A DNA stretch of 64,000 nucleotides. Source: Staphylococcus nepalensis (GTDB lineage: Bacteria; Bacillota; Bacilli; Staphylococcales; Staphylococcaceae). Numbering within the stretch: the stretch's first letter is position 1; every line of letters starts with the position of its first letter. Below the pieces are notes generated by a model. It worked only from the letters and a program-made list of their open reading frames with translations. It ran no database searches and was not told where the DNA came from. This document shows positions 28,083-39,089 of the stretch, piece after piece. The position numbers were made by a program, and so were the translations under genes. Where the stretch lies: assembly GCF_014635045.1 (NCBI RefSeq), contig NZ_BMCF01000004.1, forward strand, positions 62,001-126,000. Direction: 5' to 3'.

Positions 28083-28856
28083 TTATTTAATTCTTTCTAA
28101 TTCATCTAAGAATTTTTCTTTTTTAACTTTAATGAATGTTCCTTTCATGCCTAATGAACGGGATTCAATAACGCCTGCACTTTCTAATTTACGCAAAGCA
28201 TTTACAATAACAGAACGTGTAATCCCTACTCTGTCTGCTACTTTTGAAGCAATCAATAAACCTTCTTTACCGCCTAATTCTTCAAAAATGTGTTCAATTG
28301 CTTCGCTTTCTGAATAGGATAGTGAATTAATCGCCATATTTATTGCTGCTTTATCTCGCGCTTCTTGCTCAACTTCATTGTGTTTTTCACGTAATATTTC
28401 CATACCGATAACTGTAGCAGCGTATTCACCTAACACTAAGTCATTTTCAGAAAAATCATCTTGTACACGCCCAAGCACTAATGTCCCCAATCTTTCTCCA
28501 CCACCTAATATTGGAAAGATTGTTGATTTACTATCTTTAAACACGTCTTTATTTTCAGGTGGGAATACTGATAAATCACTTTCTATGCCAATGTTAGATT
28601 GCGTTTCTTTTACATCCATCAATTTATCTGTATATTCAACAGGTATATGTCGGTTTTCTAACATTTGAATAATACGTTCATTTTTTAGAAGTTCATTTAA
28701 ACTTGATCCTAAAATTTTCCCTTTTCTTGATACGATAAAAACATTCGTTACCGTTACGCTACTTATCGTTTGTGCTACGTCTTTAAAATCTACAGCAATA
28801 CCTTTATGTTTTTGCAAAAGTGTATTTAATTCTCTAGTTTTCGATAATAAGCTCAT
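28083..28856 (-). CDS. codY: GTP- and branched-chain-amino-acid-sensing repressor CodY
   Basis: Global nutritional regulator of Firmicutes, 257 residues. The N-terminal GAF-type domain (about 1-155) binds isoleucine, leucine or valine; a linker helix leads to the C-terminal winged helix-turn-helix (about 200-250) with [20 protein letters not shown]. It represses amino acid synthesis, transport and virulence genes when nutrients are plentiful. It is the last gene of xerC-hslV-hslU-codY. A CodY-like box lies upstream of xerC, suggesting autoregulation. Confidence 0.98.
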   Translation of the reverse strand: MSLLSKTRELNTLLQKHKGIAVDFKDVAQTISSVTVTNVFIVSRKGKILGSSLNELLKNERIIQMLENRHIPVEYTDKLMDVKETQSNIGIESDLSVFPPENKDVFKDSKSTIFPILGGGERLGTLVLGRVQDDFSENDLVLGEYAATVIGMEILREKHNEVEQEARDKAAINMAINSLSYSESEAIEHIFEELGGKEGLLIASKVADRVGITRSVIVNALRKLESAGVIESRSLGMKGTFIKVKKEKFLDELERIK

Positions 28857-28879
28857 ATTCCTACTCCTTTTTATTTATA

Positions 28880-30289
28880 TTATAAAATAAACGCACTTAA
28901 ATCTTTGTTCGTTGAAATTGATTTCAACTTATCATCAACGTATTGAGGCGTGATATCAACTACTGCATGTGGCATACTTGGTGCTTCAAATGATAAATCT
29001 TCTAACATTTTTTCAAGTATTGTATGCAACCTACGTGCACCAATATTATCAGTATCTTGGTTAACTTGGAATGCAATTTCTGCTAAACGTTTAATTGCAT
29101 CTTCTGTGAAATTAACCGTAACCTGTTCAGTTTGGAGCAATGCTTCATACTGTTTAACCAGTGATAGTTTAGGCTCTGTAAGGATTCTTACAAAGTCTTC
29201 TACAGAAAGACTTTCTAATTCAACACGAATTGGGAAACGGCCCTGTAATTCTGGAATTAAATCACTTGGTTTTGAGACATGGAAAGCCCCTGCACCAATG
29301 AATAGCATATGTTCAGTATTAACAGTACCATATTTAGTTTGGACCATGCTACCTTCAAGTATAGGTAAAATGTCTCTCTGTACACCTTGACGCGAAACAT
29401 CTTGGCCTGAACTTTGATTATTAGTTGCGACTTTATCTATTTCGTCAATAAAGATAATTCCCATTTGTTCAGCTAATTCGATTGCTTCTTGGTTAGCAGT
29501 TTCTTGGTCGATAAGTTCATCCGCATATTCATCTGTCAATATATTACGTGCTGTTTTAACTGGAACTTCTCTTTCAACTTTTTTCTTAGGCATTAATTGG
29601 TTCATCATATCTTGCATTTGTTGATTTTGATTTGTTCCTAGCATACCTAAAGCGCCAGGGTCTTGTTCAACTTTTAATCTAACTTTCTCTTCTTCAAGCT
29701 CGCCATTTAATAATTGTTGTTTAATCTCAGAACGTTTTGTCTTGATTTCTTCAGTTGGAGTTTCTTCTTCTTCTTCATTATTTTGACCGAAATTGGGTAT
29801 TGCTCCGCCAAAAAGAGATTCTAATGGATTACTACCATTGCTATTATTAGCCTTTTTCTTCATACTGGGAACTAAAAGTTTTACTAATTTTTCATTTGCT
29901 TTGGTTCTTGCCTCGTCTTTAACTAAAGCTTTTTTCTGATCTTTAACTAATCTGATAGCGATGTCAACTAAATCTCGAACCATGCTTTCCACATCACGGC
30001 CGACGTATCCTACTTCTGTAAACTTCGTGGCTTCAACTTTAATAAAAGGTGCGCCAACAACTTTAGCCATTCGTCTCGCAATCTCTGTTTTACCTACACC
30101 CGTTGGACCAATCATCAATATATTTTTAGGTGCAATTTCTTGTTTTGCTTCGTCTGACAATAAGCTTCGTCTATATCGATTTCTTAATGCTACTGCCACT
30201 TTGCGTTTTGCATCATCTTGACCGACAATGTATTCGTTAAGTTTTGAAACGATATCTTTTGGCGTTAATTTAATACCATTCGACTCCAT
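28880..30289 (-). CDS. hslU: ATP-dependent protease ATPase subunit HslU (ClpY)
   Basis: AAA+ unfoldase of the HslUV protease, 469 residues. Walker A GPTGVGKT at 61-68, Walker [10 protein letters not shown] near 270, the GYVGRDVE pore loop near 91-98, and the intermediate I-domain between (about 110-245). The C-terminus LSAFIL is the tail that docks into HslV. It lies downstream of hslV and 23 bases upstream of codY. Confidence 0.97.
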   Translation of the reverse strand: MESNGIKLTPKDIVSKLNEYIVGQDDAKRKVAVALRNRYRRSLLSDEAKQEIAPKNILMIGPTGVGKTEIARRMAKVVGAPFIKVEATKFTEVGYVGRDVESMVRDLVDIAIRLVKDQKKALVKDEARTKANEKLVKLLVPSMKKKANNSNGSNPLESLFGGAIPNFGQNNEEEEETPTEEIKTKRSEIKQQLLNGELEEEKVRLKVEQDPGALGMLGTNQNQQMQDMMNQLMPKKKVEREVPVKTARNILTDEYADELIDQETANQEAIELAEQMGIIFIDEIDKVATNNQSSGQDVSRQGVQRDILPILEGSMVQTKYGTVNTEHMLFIGAGAFHVSKPSDLIPELQGRFPIRVELESLSVEDFVRILTEPKLSLVKQYEALLQTEQVTVNFTEDAIKRLAEIAFQVNQDTDNIGARRLHTILEKMLEDLSFEAPSMPHAVVDITPQYVDDKLKSISTNKDLSAFIL

Positions 30290-30410
30290 AAGAAAAAAAT
30301 ACCTCCGTAACTATGAATTTCTCATTTTAAATTCCGTTATTTATTATACAATAATATTGTTGTTTACGCTCTTTTCTGCTTTATCACTTTTTACTTCAAA
30401 AATATTTTAT

Positions 30411-30953
30411 TTAAAGTTCTTCCACGACAATTTGGTCATTAGTAAATACACATATGTCTGACGCAACTTTTAAACTTTCATAAGCCATTTCGCGTGCACT
30501 TAAATCAGTCGCGTGACGTTTTAATGCTCTACCAGCACTCAATGCGTAGTTACCGCCTGAACCAATTGCAATTAAATCATCATCTGGCGCAATAACTTCT
30601 CCAGTTCCACTAACAACAAGTATGGATTCTTTATCCATAACAATAAGCATCGCTTCTAGTTGTCTTAATTGCTTGTCGCCTCTCCATTCTTGTGCTAATT
30701 CAACTGCAGCTCTTTCTAAATTGCCGCTAAATTGTTGTAATTTTGTTTCGAATTTTTCAAATAATGTAAACGCGTCTGCAACACTACCTGCAAAGCCGGC
30801 TAATACTTTATCATTATATAAACGTCGCACTTTTCTAGCAGTTTGTTTCATAATTACTTGTTCTCCAAGTGTAACTTGACCATCACCAGCCATTGCTGAA
30901 TGACCGTTATGTTGGACTGCAAAGATGGTCGTAGCATGAATAGATGTACTCAT
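30411..30953 (-). CDS. hslV: ATP-dependent protease peptidase subunit HslV (ClpQ)
   Basis: Proteasome-like peptidase, 180 residues, forming double rings capped by HslU. The N-terminal sequence [13 protein letters not shown] implies removal of a short propeptide to expose Thr in the TTI motif as nucleophile. GDGQVTLG and AIGSGGNYA are also conserved. It starts four bases after the xerC stop. The gap of about 120 bases to hslU is longer than usual but has no terminator. Confidence 0.96.
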   Translation of the reverse strand: MSTSIHATTIFAVQHNGHSAMAGDGQVTLGEQVIMKQTARKVRRLYNDKVLAGFAGSVADAFTLFEKFETKLQQFSGNLERAAVELAQEWRGDKQLRQLEAMLIVMDKESILVVSGTGEVIAPDDDLIAIGSGGNYALSAGRALKRHATDLSAREMAYESLKVASDICVFTNDQIVVEEL

Positions 30954-30956
30954 ATA

Positions 30957-31847
30957 CTAATTCTCCTTTTTTGCACGAGGATGTGCATTTAAATATACTT
31001 TTTTCAACTGTTCATTAGTAACATGTGTATAACGACCTGTAGTCGATAAATTAACATGGCCTAATAATGATTGCACGGTACGTAAATCCGCGCCTTGATT
31101 GAGCATATGTGTTGCAAATGTGTGTCTTAATTTATGTGGATGTATATCAGTCACGCCTGCTGTCCGTTTCACTACATCGTTCAACACATAACGAACGCCA
31201 CGCTCAGTAATTGGCGCACCGTTCATATTGACTAGCAAATAATCGTGCTCATTCCCTTTTTTCGGGCTAAATGATTCTAAATAATGTTCAATACTTTGCT
31301 TACAGAACTCTCCAAATGGGATAAAACGTTCTTTGCCACCTTTACCTAAAACCTTAACACCTGGCAAGTTCATATCCAAATCTTGTTCTTTTATATTAAC
31401 TAACTCTGAAACTCTAATGCCAGTTGCATATAAAAGTTCCAAAATCACACGATCTCTCAAACCTTTTTTTAGGTCTTTTTCTACTGTATGAAATAATGCT
31501 TCCATTTCTTCTTCATAGAAAAAATGTGGTAAATATTGTTCTTTCTTAGGATGTACTAATTGTATAAATGGATTTATGACGTTTTCGTCTTGAACCATCC
31601 AGTATTCGTAAAAACTTCTCAGCGTAGAAATTTTACGAGAAACTGATGTTCTTTTCAAGTTTTTTGAATATAAATAACTCAAGTAGTTTCTGGCATCTTT
31701 ATATTCAAATGTTTTTAAGCTTAAATATTCTTGGTTTAAAAAGTCATTAAATTGCTCTAAATCATCATAGTATGATTTCAAAGTATGCTCTGAAAATTGA
31801 CGTTCTACTTTAAGCATGTATAGATATGCTTGCTGGATTTCTTCCAA
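30957..31847 (-). CDS. xerC: Tyrosine recombinase XerC
   Basis: Works with XerD at dif to resolve chromosome dimers; 296 residues. The N-terminal SAM-like core-binding domain runs to about 95; the catalytic domain follows with ATGIRVSEL (Arg), [12 protein letters not shown] (His-x-x-Arg), LLGH (His) and TTGRYTHV (nucleophilic Tyr), all present. The start chosen is a TTG giving [17 protein letters not shown] lies seven bases upstream and would be inside the coding region if the ATGs 5-11 codons earlier were used. It is the first gene of the hslVU-codY operon; an extended -10 lies at 31871-31879. Confidence 0.93.
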   Translation of the reverse strand: MEEIQQAYLYMLKVERQFSEHTLKSYYDDLEQFNDFLNQEYLSLKTFEYKDARNYLSYLYSKNLKRTSVSRKISTLRSFYEYWMVQDENVINPFIQLVHPKKEQYLPHFFYEEEMEALFHTVEKDLKKGLRDRVILELLYATGIRVSELVNIKEQDLDMNLPGVKVLGKGGKERFIPFGEFCKQSIEHYLESFSPKKGNEHDYLLVNMNGAPITERGVRYVLNDVVKRTAGVTDIHPHKLRHTFATHMLNQGADLRTVQSLLGHVNLSTTGRYTHVTNEQLKKVYLNAHPRAKKEN

Positions 31848-31870
31848 TAAAAACCCCTCCATCAACATAA

Positions 31871-31879
31871 ATTGTAGCA
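31871..31879 (-). promoter_or_regulatory. Extended -10 promoter of xerC-hslVU-codY
   Basis: On the minus strand TGCTACAAT (TGn plus TACAAT) lies 23 bases before the TTG start of xerC. No convincing -35 was found. Confidence 0.45.
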
Positions 31880-31932
31880 TATCGATAGAGGGAACTGCGA
31901 AACATAACTATTAAATTGAGAAAAACTTTCTT

Positions 31933-31947
31933 AATTTTCTGAAACAA
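31933..31947 (-). promoter_or_regulatory. Candidate CodY box upstream of xerC
   Basis: AATTTTCTGAAACAA matches the CodY consensus AATTTTCWGAAAATT at 12 of 15 positions, including the whole core. It lies about 60-70 bases upstream of the -10 box of the operon that encodes CodY. Such matches also occur by chance in AT-rich DNA. Confidence 0.4.
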
Positions 31948-31966
31948 CATAGATTAGTTATAAATT

Positions 31967-33274
31967 CTACAATGTTTGTTTATAATTATCTAAATATGTT
32001 AATGCTCTGTGAGCAAGTTGTTCATAACGGGCTTTTTTATCTTTAATTTTTTCGTCTAAAGATGGTAATAAACCAAAATTAGCATTCATTGGCTGGAAGT
32101 TTTTTTCGTTTTTCGCATGTGAAATATAATAAGCCATGCTGCCTAGCATCGTTTCTCTAGGAAAAATAACTTTCCCTTTATTTTCGATTTTATGAGCGAC
32201 ATTGATACCAGCGATTAAACCACTTGCAGCACTTTCTACGTAGCCTTCTACGCCAATCATTTGACCAGCGAAATGAAGTTTTTCTCTTCCTTTTAATTCA
32301 TAAGTTTCAGTTAAAACGTCTGGAGAATTGATAAAAGTATTTCTATGCATGACACCATATCTAACAATTTCAACATTTTCTAAGCCTGGGATTAGTTTGA
32401 GCACTTCTTTTTGAGCACCCCACTTCAAATGCGTTTGGAAACCTACTAAGTTATACAATGTTCCTGCTGCATCATCTTGTCGTAACTGCACAATTGCATA
32501 CGGAAGTTCTCCAGTTCTAGGATTTTCCAACCCTACTGGTTTCATAGGTCCGAATAACAATGTTTTGCGCCCACGTGCTGCCATAACTTCAAAAGGCACA
32601 CACCCTTCAAAATATTTTTCTTTTTCGAACTCATTTACTGGCGCTACTTCAGCTTCTAGCAATGCATCGTAGAATCGATTAAATTCATCTTCAGTCATTG
32701 GACAATTCAAATAAGCAGCTTCACCTTTATCATAACGAGATTTTAAATAAACTTTATCCATATCAATACTATCTTTTTCAACTATAGGCGCTGCTGCGTC
32801 ATAAAAGTATAATTGGTCTTTACCAGTAACTTCTACAATTTCAGTCGCTAGTTGGTTAGTTGTTAATGGTCCAGTTGCAATAATAGTATAACCCTCTGGT
32901 ATACTGTTTATTTCTTCATTGATTACAGTTATGTTAGGATGCTTTTTTAATGTGTCAGTAATGTAACCAGCAAAATCGTGTCGATCAACAGCTAACGCGC
33001 CACCGGCTGGAACACGTGCTTTATCAGCTGCAGTAATGATGAGTGAACCCATGCGCCTCATTTCTTCTTTCAATACACCAACAGCATTAGTCAATGCGTT
33101 ACCACGTAATGAATTAGAGCAGACTAGTTCGGCAAATTTATCTGTATGATGTGCTGGCGTTTGCTTCACCGGTCTCATTTCAATTAAATTCACCTTTATA
33201 CCTCTTTGAGCTAATTGGTATGCCGCTTCTGAACCAGCTAGACCAGCCCCTATAACATTGACAATTTGAGACAT
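31967..33274 (-). CDS. trmFO: tRNA (uracil-5-)-methyltransferase TrmFO (Gid)
   Basis: Folate- and FAD-dependent enzyme making m5U54 in tRNA of Gram-positives, 435 residues. The N-terminal FAD-binding Rossmann motif is [12 protein letters not shown] (7-18). The CSNSLRG segment with its conserved cysteine near residue 53 and the second nucleotide-binding part ending in [15 protein letters not shown] are typical. It lies between topA and xerC, as in S. aureus and Bacillus. Confidence 0.97.
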   Translation of the reverse strand: MSQIVNVIGAGLAGSEAAYQLAQRGIKVNLIEMRPVKQTPAHHTDKFAELVCSNSLRGNALTNAVGVLKEEMRRMGSLIITAADKARVPAGGALAVDRHDFAGYITDTLKKHPNITVINEEINSIPEGYTIIATGPLTTNQLATEIVEVTGKDQLYFYDAAAPIVEKDSIDMDKVYLKSRYDKGEAAYLNCPMTEDEFNRFYDALLEAEVAPVNEFEKEKYFEGCVPFEVMAARGRKTLLFGPMKPVGLENPRTGELPYAIVQLRQDDAAGTLYNLVGFQTHLKWGAQKEVLKLIPGLENVEIVRYGVMHRNTFINSPDVLTETYELKGREKLHFAGQMIGVEGYVESAASGLIAGINVAHKIENKGKVIFPRETMLGSMAYYISHAKNEKNFQPMNANFGLLPSLDEKIKDKKARYEQLAHRALTYLDNYKQTL

Positions 33275-33293
33275 TTATTTTCCCCCTATACAC

Positions 33294-33371
33294 AAAAATA
33301 GCAACTACGATTTTTTATTATAATATTAATAACATACATCTACGTTATAAAATATGAATCGTAAGTTGCTA
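33294..33371 (-). terminator. topA terminator with long loop
   Basis: TAGCAAC-T-ACGATT (33299-33312) pairs with AATCGTAAGTTGCTA (33357-33371) with a one-base bulge, followed by TTTTTG on the minus strand. The loop is about 44 bases, unusually large. Confidence 0.65.
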
Positions 33372-33429
33372 ATAACTATTAAAAAATGAAATTGTTACAC
33401 TTTTCTAATAATCAATTTATATATAATTG

Positions 33430-35496
33430 TTATTTTTGCTCTTCTTCTTTGTAATCACAATTTGAGCAAATAACCTGACTTTTACGCCCTTGTTTTTTTT
33501 CAACTAAGTAATGCTTACATTTTGGACAGTCACGGCCGATTGGTTTATCCCAAGTTACAAAGTCACATTCTGGATATTTAGAGCATCCGTAAAAAATACG
33601 ATTCTTTTTAGATTTTCGTTCAACAACGTCGCCTTCTTTACATTTTGGGCATGTTACTCCGATTGTTTTAACGATAGCTTTTGTATTTCTACAATCAGGG
33701 AAATTGGAACATGCCATAAATTTTCCATATCGACCCATTTTTATAACCATAGGTGCACCACAAACTTCACAATCTTCACCGGCAGGTTCATCTTTAATTT
33801 CAATTTTTTCCATTTCTTCTTCTGCACGCTCTACATCTTGCTTAAAGCTGCTATAAAAATCAGAAATAACTTTCTTCCAAGCAATTTCTCCTTCGGCCAC
33901 TTTATCTAATAGCGTTTCCATATTAACTGTAAAGTCTACATCGATAATTTCAGGGAAATATTCTTTAACTTGCTCATGTACAATTTCACCTAACTCAGTT
34001 GGTACAAAGCGTTTGCTTTCATTCTTAACATAATTTCTTTTTTGAATTGTATCAATAGTTGGTGCATAAGTAGATGGGCGACCGATTTTCATTTCTTCTA
34101 ACGTTTTTACGAGTCTTGCTTCCGTATAACGTGGCGGGGGTTGAGTAAAATGTTGTGAAGGTTCAATTTGAGTTGCAGTTACCATTTCACCTTCATCGAT
34201 ATGAGGTAATTTATTTTCTTTACCTTCATCACTGTCATCTTTTGTCTCAACGTATAAAGTCATAAATCCTTTGAATTTAATTGTTTGGCCATTTGCACGG
34301 AATTTTAAATCGTTCTGTGTTAAATCTAATGCTACTGTGTCTAAAATAGCTGGAGCCATTTGACTTGCAACGAATCGCTCCCAAATAAGTTTATATAGTC
34401 TATGTTGATCTCTAGTCAAGTAACTTTTCATTTCATTAGGTGTACGTAAAGTACTTGATGGTCTAATAGCTTCGTGAGCATCTTGATCTCCTTGACCTTT
34501 GGCCTTGCGATTCGAAGTATAATTATCACCATAAGTTTCTTTAATATAATCCTTTGCTTCATTCTTAGCTTGATCAGAAATTCTTGTAGAATCCGTACGC
34601 ATATATGTGATTAAACCAACCGTACCTTGTTTCTTCAAGTCAATACCTTCATACAGTTGTTGTGCAAGCATCATTGTTTTACGCGCTTTAAAGTTTAATT
34701 TTCTCGCCGCTTCTTGTTGCAGCGTCGAGGTCGTAAAAGGATTAGCAGGATAACGCGTCTTTTCTTTTTTAGTTACTTTCGTTACTTCAAATTGATCTCC
34801 ATCTAACTGGGACGTTATTGTTTCAACATCGTTTTTGTTTGTTAATTTGTATGGTTTATTTTTGTAATGAAGGAATTTAGCATTGAATTTTGATTTTTTG
34901 TATCTAAATTCGCCCTCAATTTTCCAATATTCTTCTGGTTTGAAATTTCTAATTTCATTTTCTCTATCTATCACTAATCTCAAAGCGACTGATTGTACGC
35001 GACCAGCAGAAAGACCTTTTTTTACTTTTTTCCATAAAACAGGAGAAATATTATATCCAACTAAACGGTCTAATATTCTTCTTGCTTGTTGAGCATCAAC
35101 AAGTTCCATCTCAATGCCTCTTGGATGTTTAAAACTTTCTTTCACAGCATCCTTTGTTATTTCATTAAATACTACTCTATTTTCAGTTGAATCTTCTAAG
35201 TCTAATATGTTTGCCAAATGCCAAGCAATTGCCTCACCTTCACGGTCAGGGTCACTTGCTAAGAATATTTTTTTAGCTTTCTTAGCATGTTTTTTTAATT
35301 CTTTAACAACAGGACCTTTGCCGCGTATAGTAATATATTTGGGTTCATAGTCATTTTCTACATCTACGCCCATTTGGCTTCTCGGCAAATCTCTTACATG
35401 CCCCATAGATGCGATAACTTTATATTTTTTACCTAAATATTTTTCAATGGTTTTAGCTTTTGCAGGCGATTCAACTATGACTAAATTTTCTGCCAA
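33430..35496 (-). CDS. topA: DNA topoisomerase I
   Basis: Type IA enzyme that relaxes negative supercoils, 688 residues. The Toprim domain comes first ([30 protein letters not shown]), then the catalytic region with [14 protein letters not shown], whose Tyr near residue 302 is the nucleophile. Three C-terminal four-cysteine zinc ribbons follow (CEVC...C...C; CPKC...C...C; CPKC...C..C). The start is TTG, preceded by AAGGGGG at eight bases; there is no in-frame ATG close by. It follows dprA, the normal order. Confidence 0.97.
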   Translation of the reverse strand: MAENLVIVESPAKAKTIEKYLGKKYKVIASMGHVRDLPRSQMGVDVENDYEPKYITIRGKGPVVKELKKHAKKAKKIFLASDPDREGEAIAWHLANILDLEDSTENRVVFNEITKDAVKESFKHPRGIEMELVDAQQARRILDRLVGYNISPVLWKKVKKGLSAGRVQSVALRLVIDRENEIRNFKPEEYWKIEGEFRYKKSKFNAKFLHYKNKPYKLTNKNDVETITSQLDGDQFEVTKVTKKEKTRYPANPFTTSTLQQEAARKLNFKARKTMMLAQQLYEGIDLKKQGTVGLITYMRTDSTRISDQAKNEAKDYIKETYGDNYTSNRKAKGQGDQDAHEAIRPSSTLRTPNEMKSYLTRDQHRLYKLIWERFVASQMAPAILDTVALDLTQNDLKFRANGQTIKFKGFMTLYVETKDDSDEGKENKLPHIDEGEMVTATQIEPSQHFTQPPPRYTEARLVKTLEEMKIGRPSTYAPTIDTIQKRNYVKNESKRFVPTELGEIVHEQVKEYFPEIIDVDFTVNMETLLDKVAEGEIAWKKVISDFYSSFKQDVERAEEEMEKIEIKDEPAGEDCEVCGAPMVIKMGRYGKFMACSNFPDCRNTKAIVKTIGVTCPKCKEGDVVERKSKKNRIFYGCSKYPECDFVTWDKPIGRDCPKCKHYLVEKKQGRKSQVICSNCDYKEEEQK

Positions 35497-35692
35497 AGTA
35501 GTTACCCCCTTGCATTTCTAATTACAAAGATAAATGATAAACGGTCTATTTTGTTTTTGTCAATGTTTTTAATTTTAAATTTATTTAATCACAGGAATAA
35601 TTAGGTTTAAAATTAAGAAAAGTCATCGTTTATTCACATGTTATCACTGGCTGTAAATTTGAGCTTTAACGCATGCAAATAACCACAGAGAA

Positions 35693-36565
35693 TTAATGAT
35701 AATCTTCTATGATATCTTTTGCAGATATTACGATTTTGGCGCCTTCTTGCGCACTAATTAAATTACCCATTGTCATTTTATTAAATATTGACCCTGGTAA
35801 AACATACACTTCTCTATTTTGATCTAATGCACAATTTGTTGTTATAGATGTTCCACTATTGATTGTCGATTCTGTAATTAAAACACCTTTTGATAGACCA
35901 CTAATAATTCTATTTCTTTCTGGAAAGTGATGTTTGAGTGGTTTTTGATATGGTAAGTATTCGCTAACGACTAATCCTTTTTGCTCCAGTTGCTTTCTGA
36001 TAACGTATGTTGTCTTAGGATAATGGTTTAAGTGTCCAAATCCTAAAACTGCTATTGCAGGCATATGGTGCGCTAAAGCGTGTTGATGTGCTAATTTATC
36101 TGCGCCTTCTGCCAAGCCAGAAACAATTGTTAAATTTCTCTTTTTAAATGAAGGAAAAAGAATCCTTAAGGCCTCGTTTGTATAACTTGTAGCTTGCCTA
36201 GAACCAACAACCGCAAGACTTTGTGCATTTTGTGCCAATGATAGGTTTCCTTTATAAAAAAGTATAAGTGGAGGCTCAAATATTTCACGGAGTAAATTTG
36301 GATACGCAGTGTTTTTGATTCCGATGAATTTTACTTCCCACCTATCTAATTGTAATAAAATAGATTCGATATCATGCTTAATAAAATTATCATATATATT
36401 CATTTTTTTCGTTGATTTAATTTTAGTTAAATACAATTTCAACTTATACTGCTGTTCTCTCTTATTATAAGAGCCAAAATCACATTCATAATTAAATAAT
36501 TGATGTATTTGTCTCGTTGTCATTCCTGCAAAGCGTAACTTTAAGTATAGATGATTAATGTCCAT
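35693..36565 (-). CDS. dprA: DNA-processing protein DprA
   Basis: Rossmann-fold single-strand DNA binding protein that loads RecA during natural transformation, 290 residues. Conserved: VVGSRQAT near residue 120, VSGLAEGADKLAH, LGFGHLNHYP (many family members have G-x-G-x-D-x-x-YP), and ESTINSGTSITTNCALDQNREVY in pieces. The C-terminal winged-helix domain of longer DprA proteins is absent, as in other staphylococci. It lies upstream of topA. Confidence 0.95.
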   Translation of the reverse strand: MDINHLYLKLRFAGMTTRQIHQLFNYECDFGSYNKREQQYKLKLYLTKIKSTKKMNIYDNFIKHDIESILLQLDRWEVKFIGIKNTAYPNLLREIFEPPLILFYKGNLSLAQNAQSLAVVGSRQATSYTNEALRILFPSFKKRNLTIVSGLAEGADKLAHQHALAHHMPAIAVLGFGHLNHYPKTTYVIRKQLEQKGLVVSEYLPYQKPLKHHFPERNRIISGLSKGVLITESTINSGTSITTNCALDQNREVYVLPGSIFNKMTMGNLISAQEGAKIVISAKDIIEDYH

Positions 36566-36719
36566 TTATCGCTCTCCTTTATAACCTTATTATAAAGTAA
36601 AACGGCATAAAAACGGGTTACAAATTAGATTCATTTAAACAAGAAATGTAATCTATTTTTAAGAAGTAATTTTATAATTAATCAAAACCATAACCCAAAT
36701 GCCCAAATCAATCAATAAA

Positions 36720-36782
36720 ATAGACCTATCCAAAATTAATTTCAGCTACAACGCATGCTGAATTATTTTTGGATAGGCCTAT
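36720..36782. repeat. Long imperfect palindrome (26-bp arms)
   Basis: The left arm 36720-36746 and right arm 36757-36782 are reverse complements with only two or three differences, around a 10-base loop. Arms begin ATAGACCTATCC and end GGATAGGCCTAT. It is a strong hairpin on either strand and a possible sucD transcript end. Confidence 0.7.
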
Positions 36783-36827
36783 GTATTTTTCACACGTAAA
36801 AATAGGGTGAACAACCCCACTTGAAAT

Positions 36828-36861
36828 AGCACAAACTCCAACATATGTTGGAATTTGTGCT
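36828..36861 (-). terminator. Palindrome just downstream of sucD
   Basis: AGCACAAACTCCAAC and GTTGGAATTTGTGCT form a near-perfect hairpin with almost no loop, 24 bases past the sucD stop. No T-run follows, so it may stabilise the 3' end more than terminate. Confidence 0.55.
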
Positions 36862-36885
36862 GGTTTTAATTTGGTGCATTCATTA

Positions 36886-37794
36886 TTACTGTTTGACAGT
36901 AAGTAACTGTTCATATATGCCTACTTCTTTAGCAGCTTCGATTAATGTTGTGCCAATTTCAGATGGTGTATCTGCAGTTTTCACGCCACAACTATTAAGC
37001 GTTTTGATTTTCTCTTCTGCAGTTCCTTTACCGCCTGAGACAATAGCACCTGCGTGGCCCATACGTTTTCCTGGAGGTGCAGTTTGACCACCTACGAAAC
37101 CTACAACTGGTTTGTCCATATTATCTTTAATCCATTCAGCAGCTTCTTCTTCTGCTGTGCCACCAATTTCACCAATCATTACAACTGCTTTTGTTTCATC
37201 GTCTTCATTAAATTGCTTTAATACATCAATAAAATTCGTACCATTGACCGGGTCTCCGCCAATACCCACTGCTGTTGTTTGACCAATGCCTTCTTCTGTC
37301 AATTGGTGTACTGCTTCATAAGTCAATGTACCTGAGCGTGAAACTACGCCCACATGACCTTTTTTATGAATATAACCTGGCATGATACCAATTTTACATT
37401 CATCAGCAGTAATAACACCTGGACAGTTCGGCCCAATAACACGTGTTTTCTTACCTTCTGAATAACGTTTTACCTTAACCATATCAATTACTGGAATATG
37501 TTCAGTAATACAAATCGCTAAGTCTAATTCAGCTTCTATACATTCTAAAATAGCATCTGCTGCAAATGGCGCAGGTACATAGATTACCGAAACCGTTGCA
37601 CCAGTTTCTTGTTTAGCTTCTTCAACTGTATTAAAAACAGGCACGCCTTCTACTACCTGTCCGCCTTTACCTGGAGTTACCCCTGCAACAATTTGTGTAC
37701 CATATTCAAGCATTTGTTTTGTATGGAAAAGTGCAGTAGATCCTGTGATACCTTGTACAATTACTTTTGTATTTTTGTCTATCATTACGCTCAT
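36886..37794 (-). CDS. sucD: Succinate-CoA ligase, alpha subunit
   Basis: Converts succinyl-CoA to succinate with nucleotide phosphorylation in the TCA cycle; 302 residues. The CoA-binding Rossmann region is [16 protein letters not shown], and the phosphorylated active-site His lies in [14 protein letters not shown] near residue 243. GPNCPG is also conserved. It follows sucC by 21 bases. An in-frame ATG three codons later exists, but the first gives the family N-terminus. Confidence 0.97.
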   Translation of the reverse strand: MSVMIDKNTKVIVQGITGSTALFHTKQMLEYGTQIVAGVTPGKGGQVVEGVPVFNTVEEAKQETGATVSVIYVPAPFAADAILECIEAELDLAICITEHIPVIDMVKVKRYSEGKKTRVIGPNCPGVITADECKIGIMPGYIHKKGHVGVVSRSGTLTYEAVHQLTEEGIGQTTAVGIGGDPVNGTNFIDVLKQFNEDDETKAVVMIGEIGGTAEEEAAEWIKDNMDKPVVGFVGGQTAPPGKRMGHAGAIVSGGKGTAEEKIKTLNSCGVKTADTPSEIGTTLIEAAKEVGIYEQLLTVKQ

Positions 37795-37815
37795 CTTAGC
37801 GTTCCCATCCTTTCC

Positions 37816-38982
37816 TTACGCTTCTTTTACAAGTTTTACGATTTTTTGTGCGCCTTCTGCCATTGTTGCAGCTGGTTCAATTGCTAATCCAGATTCTTTA
37901 AGGATTTCTTTACCTCTTTCAACATTTGTACCTTCTAAACGTACAACAAGTGGTAGTGTAAGTTCTACTTCTTTAACTGCAGCAACAATGCCTTCTGCGA
38001 TAATGTCACATTTCATTATGCCACCGAAGATATTTACAAAGATACCTTTTACATTTTTATCTCCTAAGATGATTTTAAATGCTTCAGTAACTTTTTCTTT
38101 AGTTGCGCCGCCCCCTACGTCAAGGAAGTTCGCTGGGTTTCCACCAAAGTGGTTGATTGTATCCATCGTTGCCATTGCTAAACCAGCACCATTTACCATA
38201 CAACCAATGTCACCATCTAAAGCGATGTATGATAAATCATACTTAGAAGCTTCAATTTCTTTTGGATCTTCTTCTTCTAAATCGCGTAATTCTTGGATAT
38301 CTTTATGTTTGAATAATGCATTATCATCAAAATTAAGTTTTGCGTCTAACGCAAGTACTTGACCATCACCAGTTGTCACTAGTGGGTTAATTTCTACAAT
38401 AGAACAATCTTTTTCTATAAATACATTATAAAGTGATACTAAAAATTTAGCTGCTTTATTGATGGATTCTTTAGGAATATTAATGTTGAAAGCAATTCTT
38501 CTTGCTTGATAAGGCGCTAAACCAACAACTGGATCAATCGTTTCTTTAAAGATTTTTTCAGGTGTCTCAGCAGCAACTTTTTCAATTTCAGTGCCGCCTT
38601 CTTCTGAAGCCATCAATGTTACTCTGTCAGTTGCACGGTCAATTACAAATCCAACATAATATTCTTTTTGAATATCGCAGCCTTCTTCTATGTAAAGGCG
38701 TTTAATTTCTTTACCTTCTGGACCCGTTTGATGTGTCACTAAGGTTTTACCTAACAATTCCTTTGCATATGTTTCCACTTCAGAAAGTGATTTTGCAATT
38801 TTAACACCGCCTGCATTACCTCTACCCCCAGCGTGTATTTGTGCTTTTACAACATATACATTTGAATCTAATTCTTTTGCTTTTTCCACTGCTTCATCTG
38901 CAGTGAATGCTACGCGTCCTTCTGGGACAGCAACGCCCATTGAACGAAATATTGCTTTACCTTGATACTCGTGGATATTCAT
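37816..38982 (-). CDS. sucC: Succinate-CoA ligase, beta subunit
   Basis: ATP-grasp subunit of succinyl-CoA synthetase, 388 residues. It begins [17 protein letters not shown], the family start; [17 protein letters not shown] is the nucleotide-binding loop, and [11 protein letters not shown] and GGGAT form the C-terminal ligase domain. It is the first gene of sucCD. Its promoter should lie in the roughly 100 bases before it. Confidence 0.97.
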   Translation of the reverse strand: MNIHEYQGKAIFRSMGVAVPEGRVAFTADEAVEKAKELDSNVYVVKAQIHAGGRGNAGGVKIAKSLSEVETYAKELLGKTLVTHQTGPEGKEIKRLYIEEGCDIQKEYYVGFVIDRATDRVTLMASEEGGTEIEKVAAETPEKIFKETIDPVVGLAPYQARRIAFNINIPKESINKAAKFLVSLYNVFIEKDCSIVEINPLVTTGDGQVLALDAKLNFDDNALFKHKDIQELRDLEEEDPKEIEASKYDLSYIALDGDIGCMVNGAGLAMATMDTINHFGGNPANFLDVGGGATKEKVTEAFKIILGDKNVKGIFVNIFGGIMKCDIIAEGIVAAVKEVELTLPLVVRLEGTNVERGKEILKESGLAIEPAATMAEGAQKIVKLVKEA

Positions 38983-39089
38983 TCTCCATCCTCCTGTTTC
39001 TTAGGTTAAGTTCACCTTTAATTATAGGAAATGAAAGCGCTATTGTAAACTCATTTAAACTACTTATTTCAATTCTTTTAATTTTATGA

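Larger units (their letters stand above)
36566..36885. other. Intergenic region sucD-dprA (320 bp); no lytN/fmhC
   Basis: In S. aureus this position holds lytN and fmhC. Here it holds only two palindromes (36720-36782 and 36828-36861) and no coding remnant that I can recognise. Confidence 0.65.

Noticed and set aside
28950-29390. 146-codon plus-strand frame opposite hslU
   Set aside because: Ser/Leu/Ile-rich antisense shadow of a conserved gene, with no ribosome binding site.
36726-36914. 62-codon minus-strand frame between sucD and dprA
   Set aside because: It reads through both palindromes and overlaps the sucD end; no ribosome binding site or similarity to lytN or fmhC.
37745-38362. 205-codon plus-strand frame opposite sucC and sucD
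   Set aside because: Long only because the conserved genes have few stops on the reverse strand; composition is typical of an antisense shadow.
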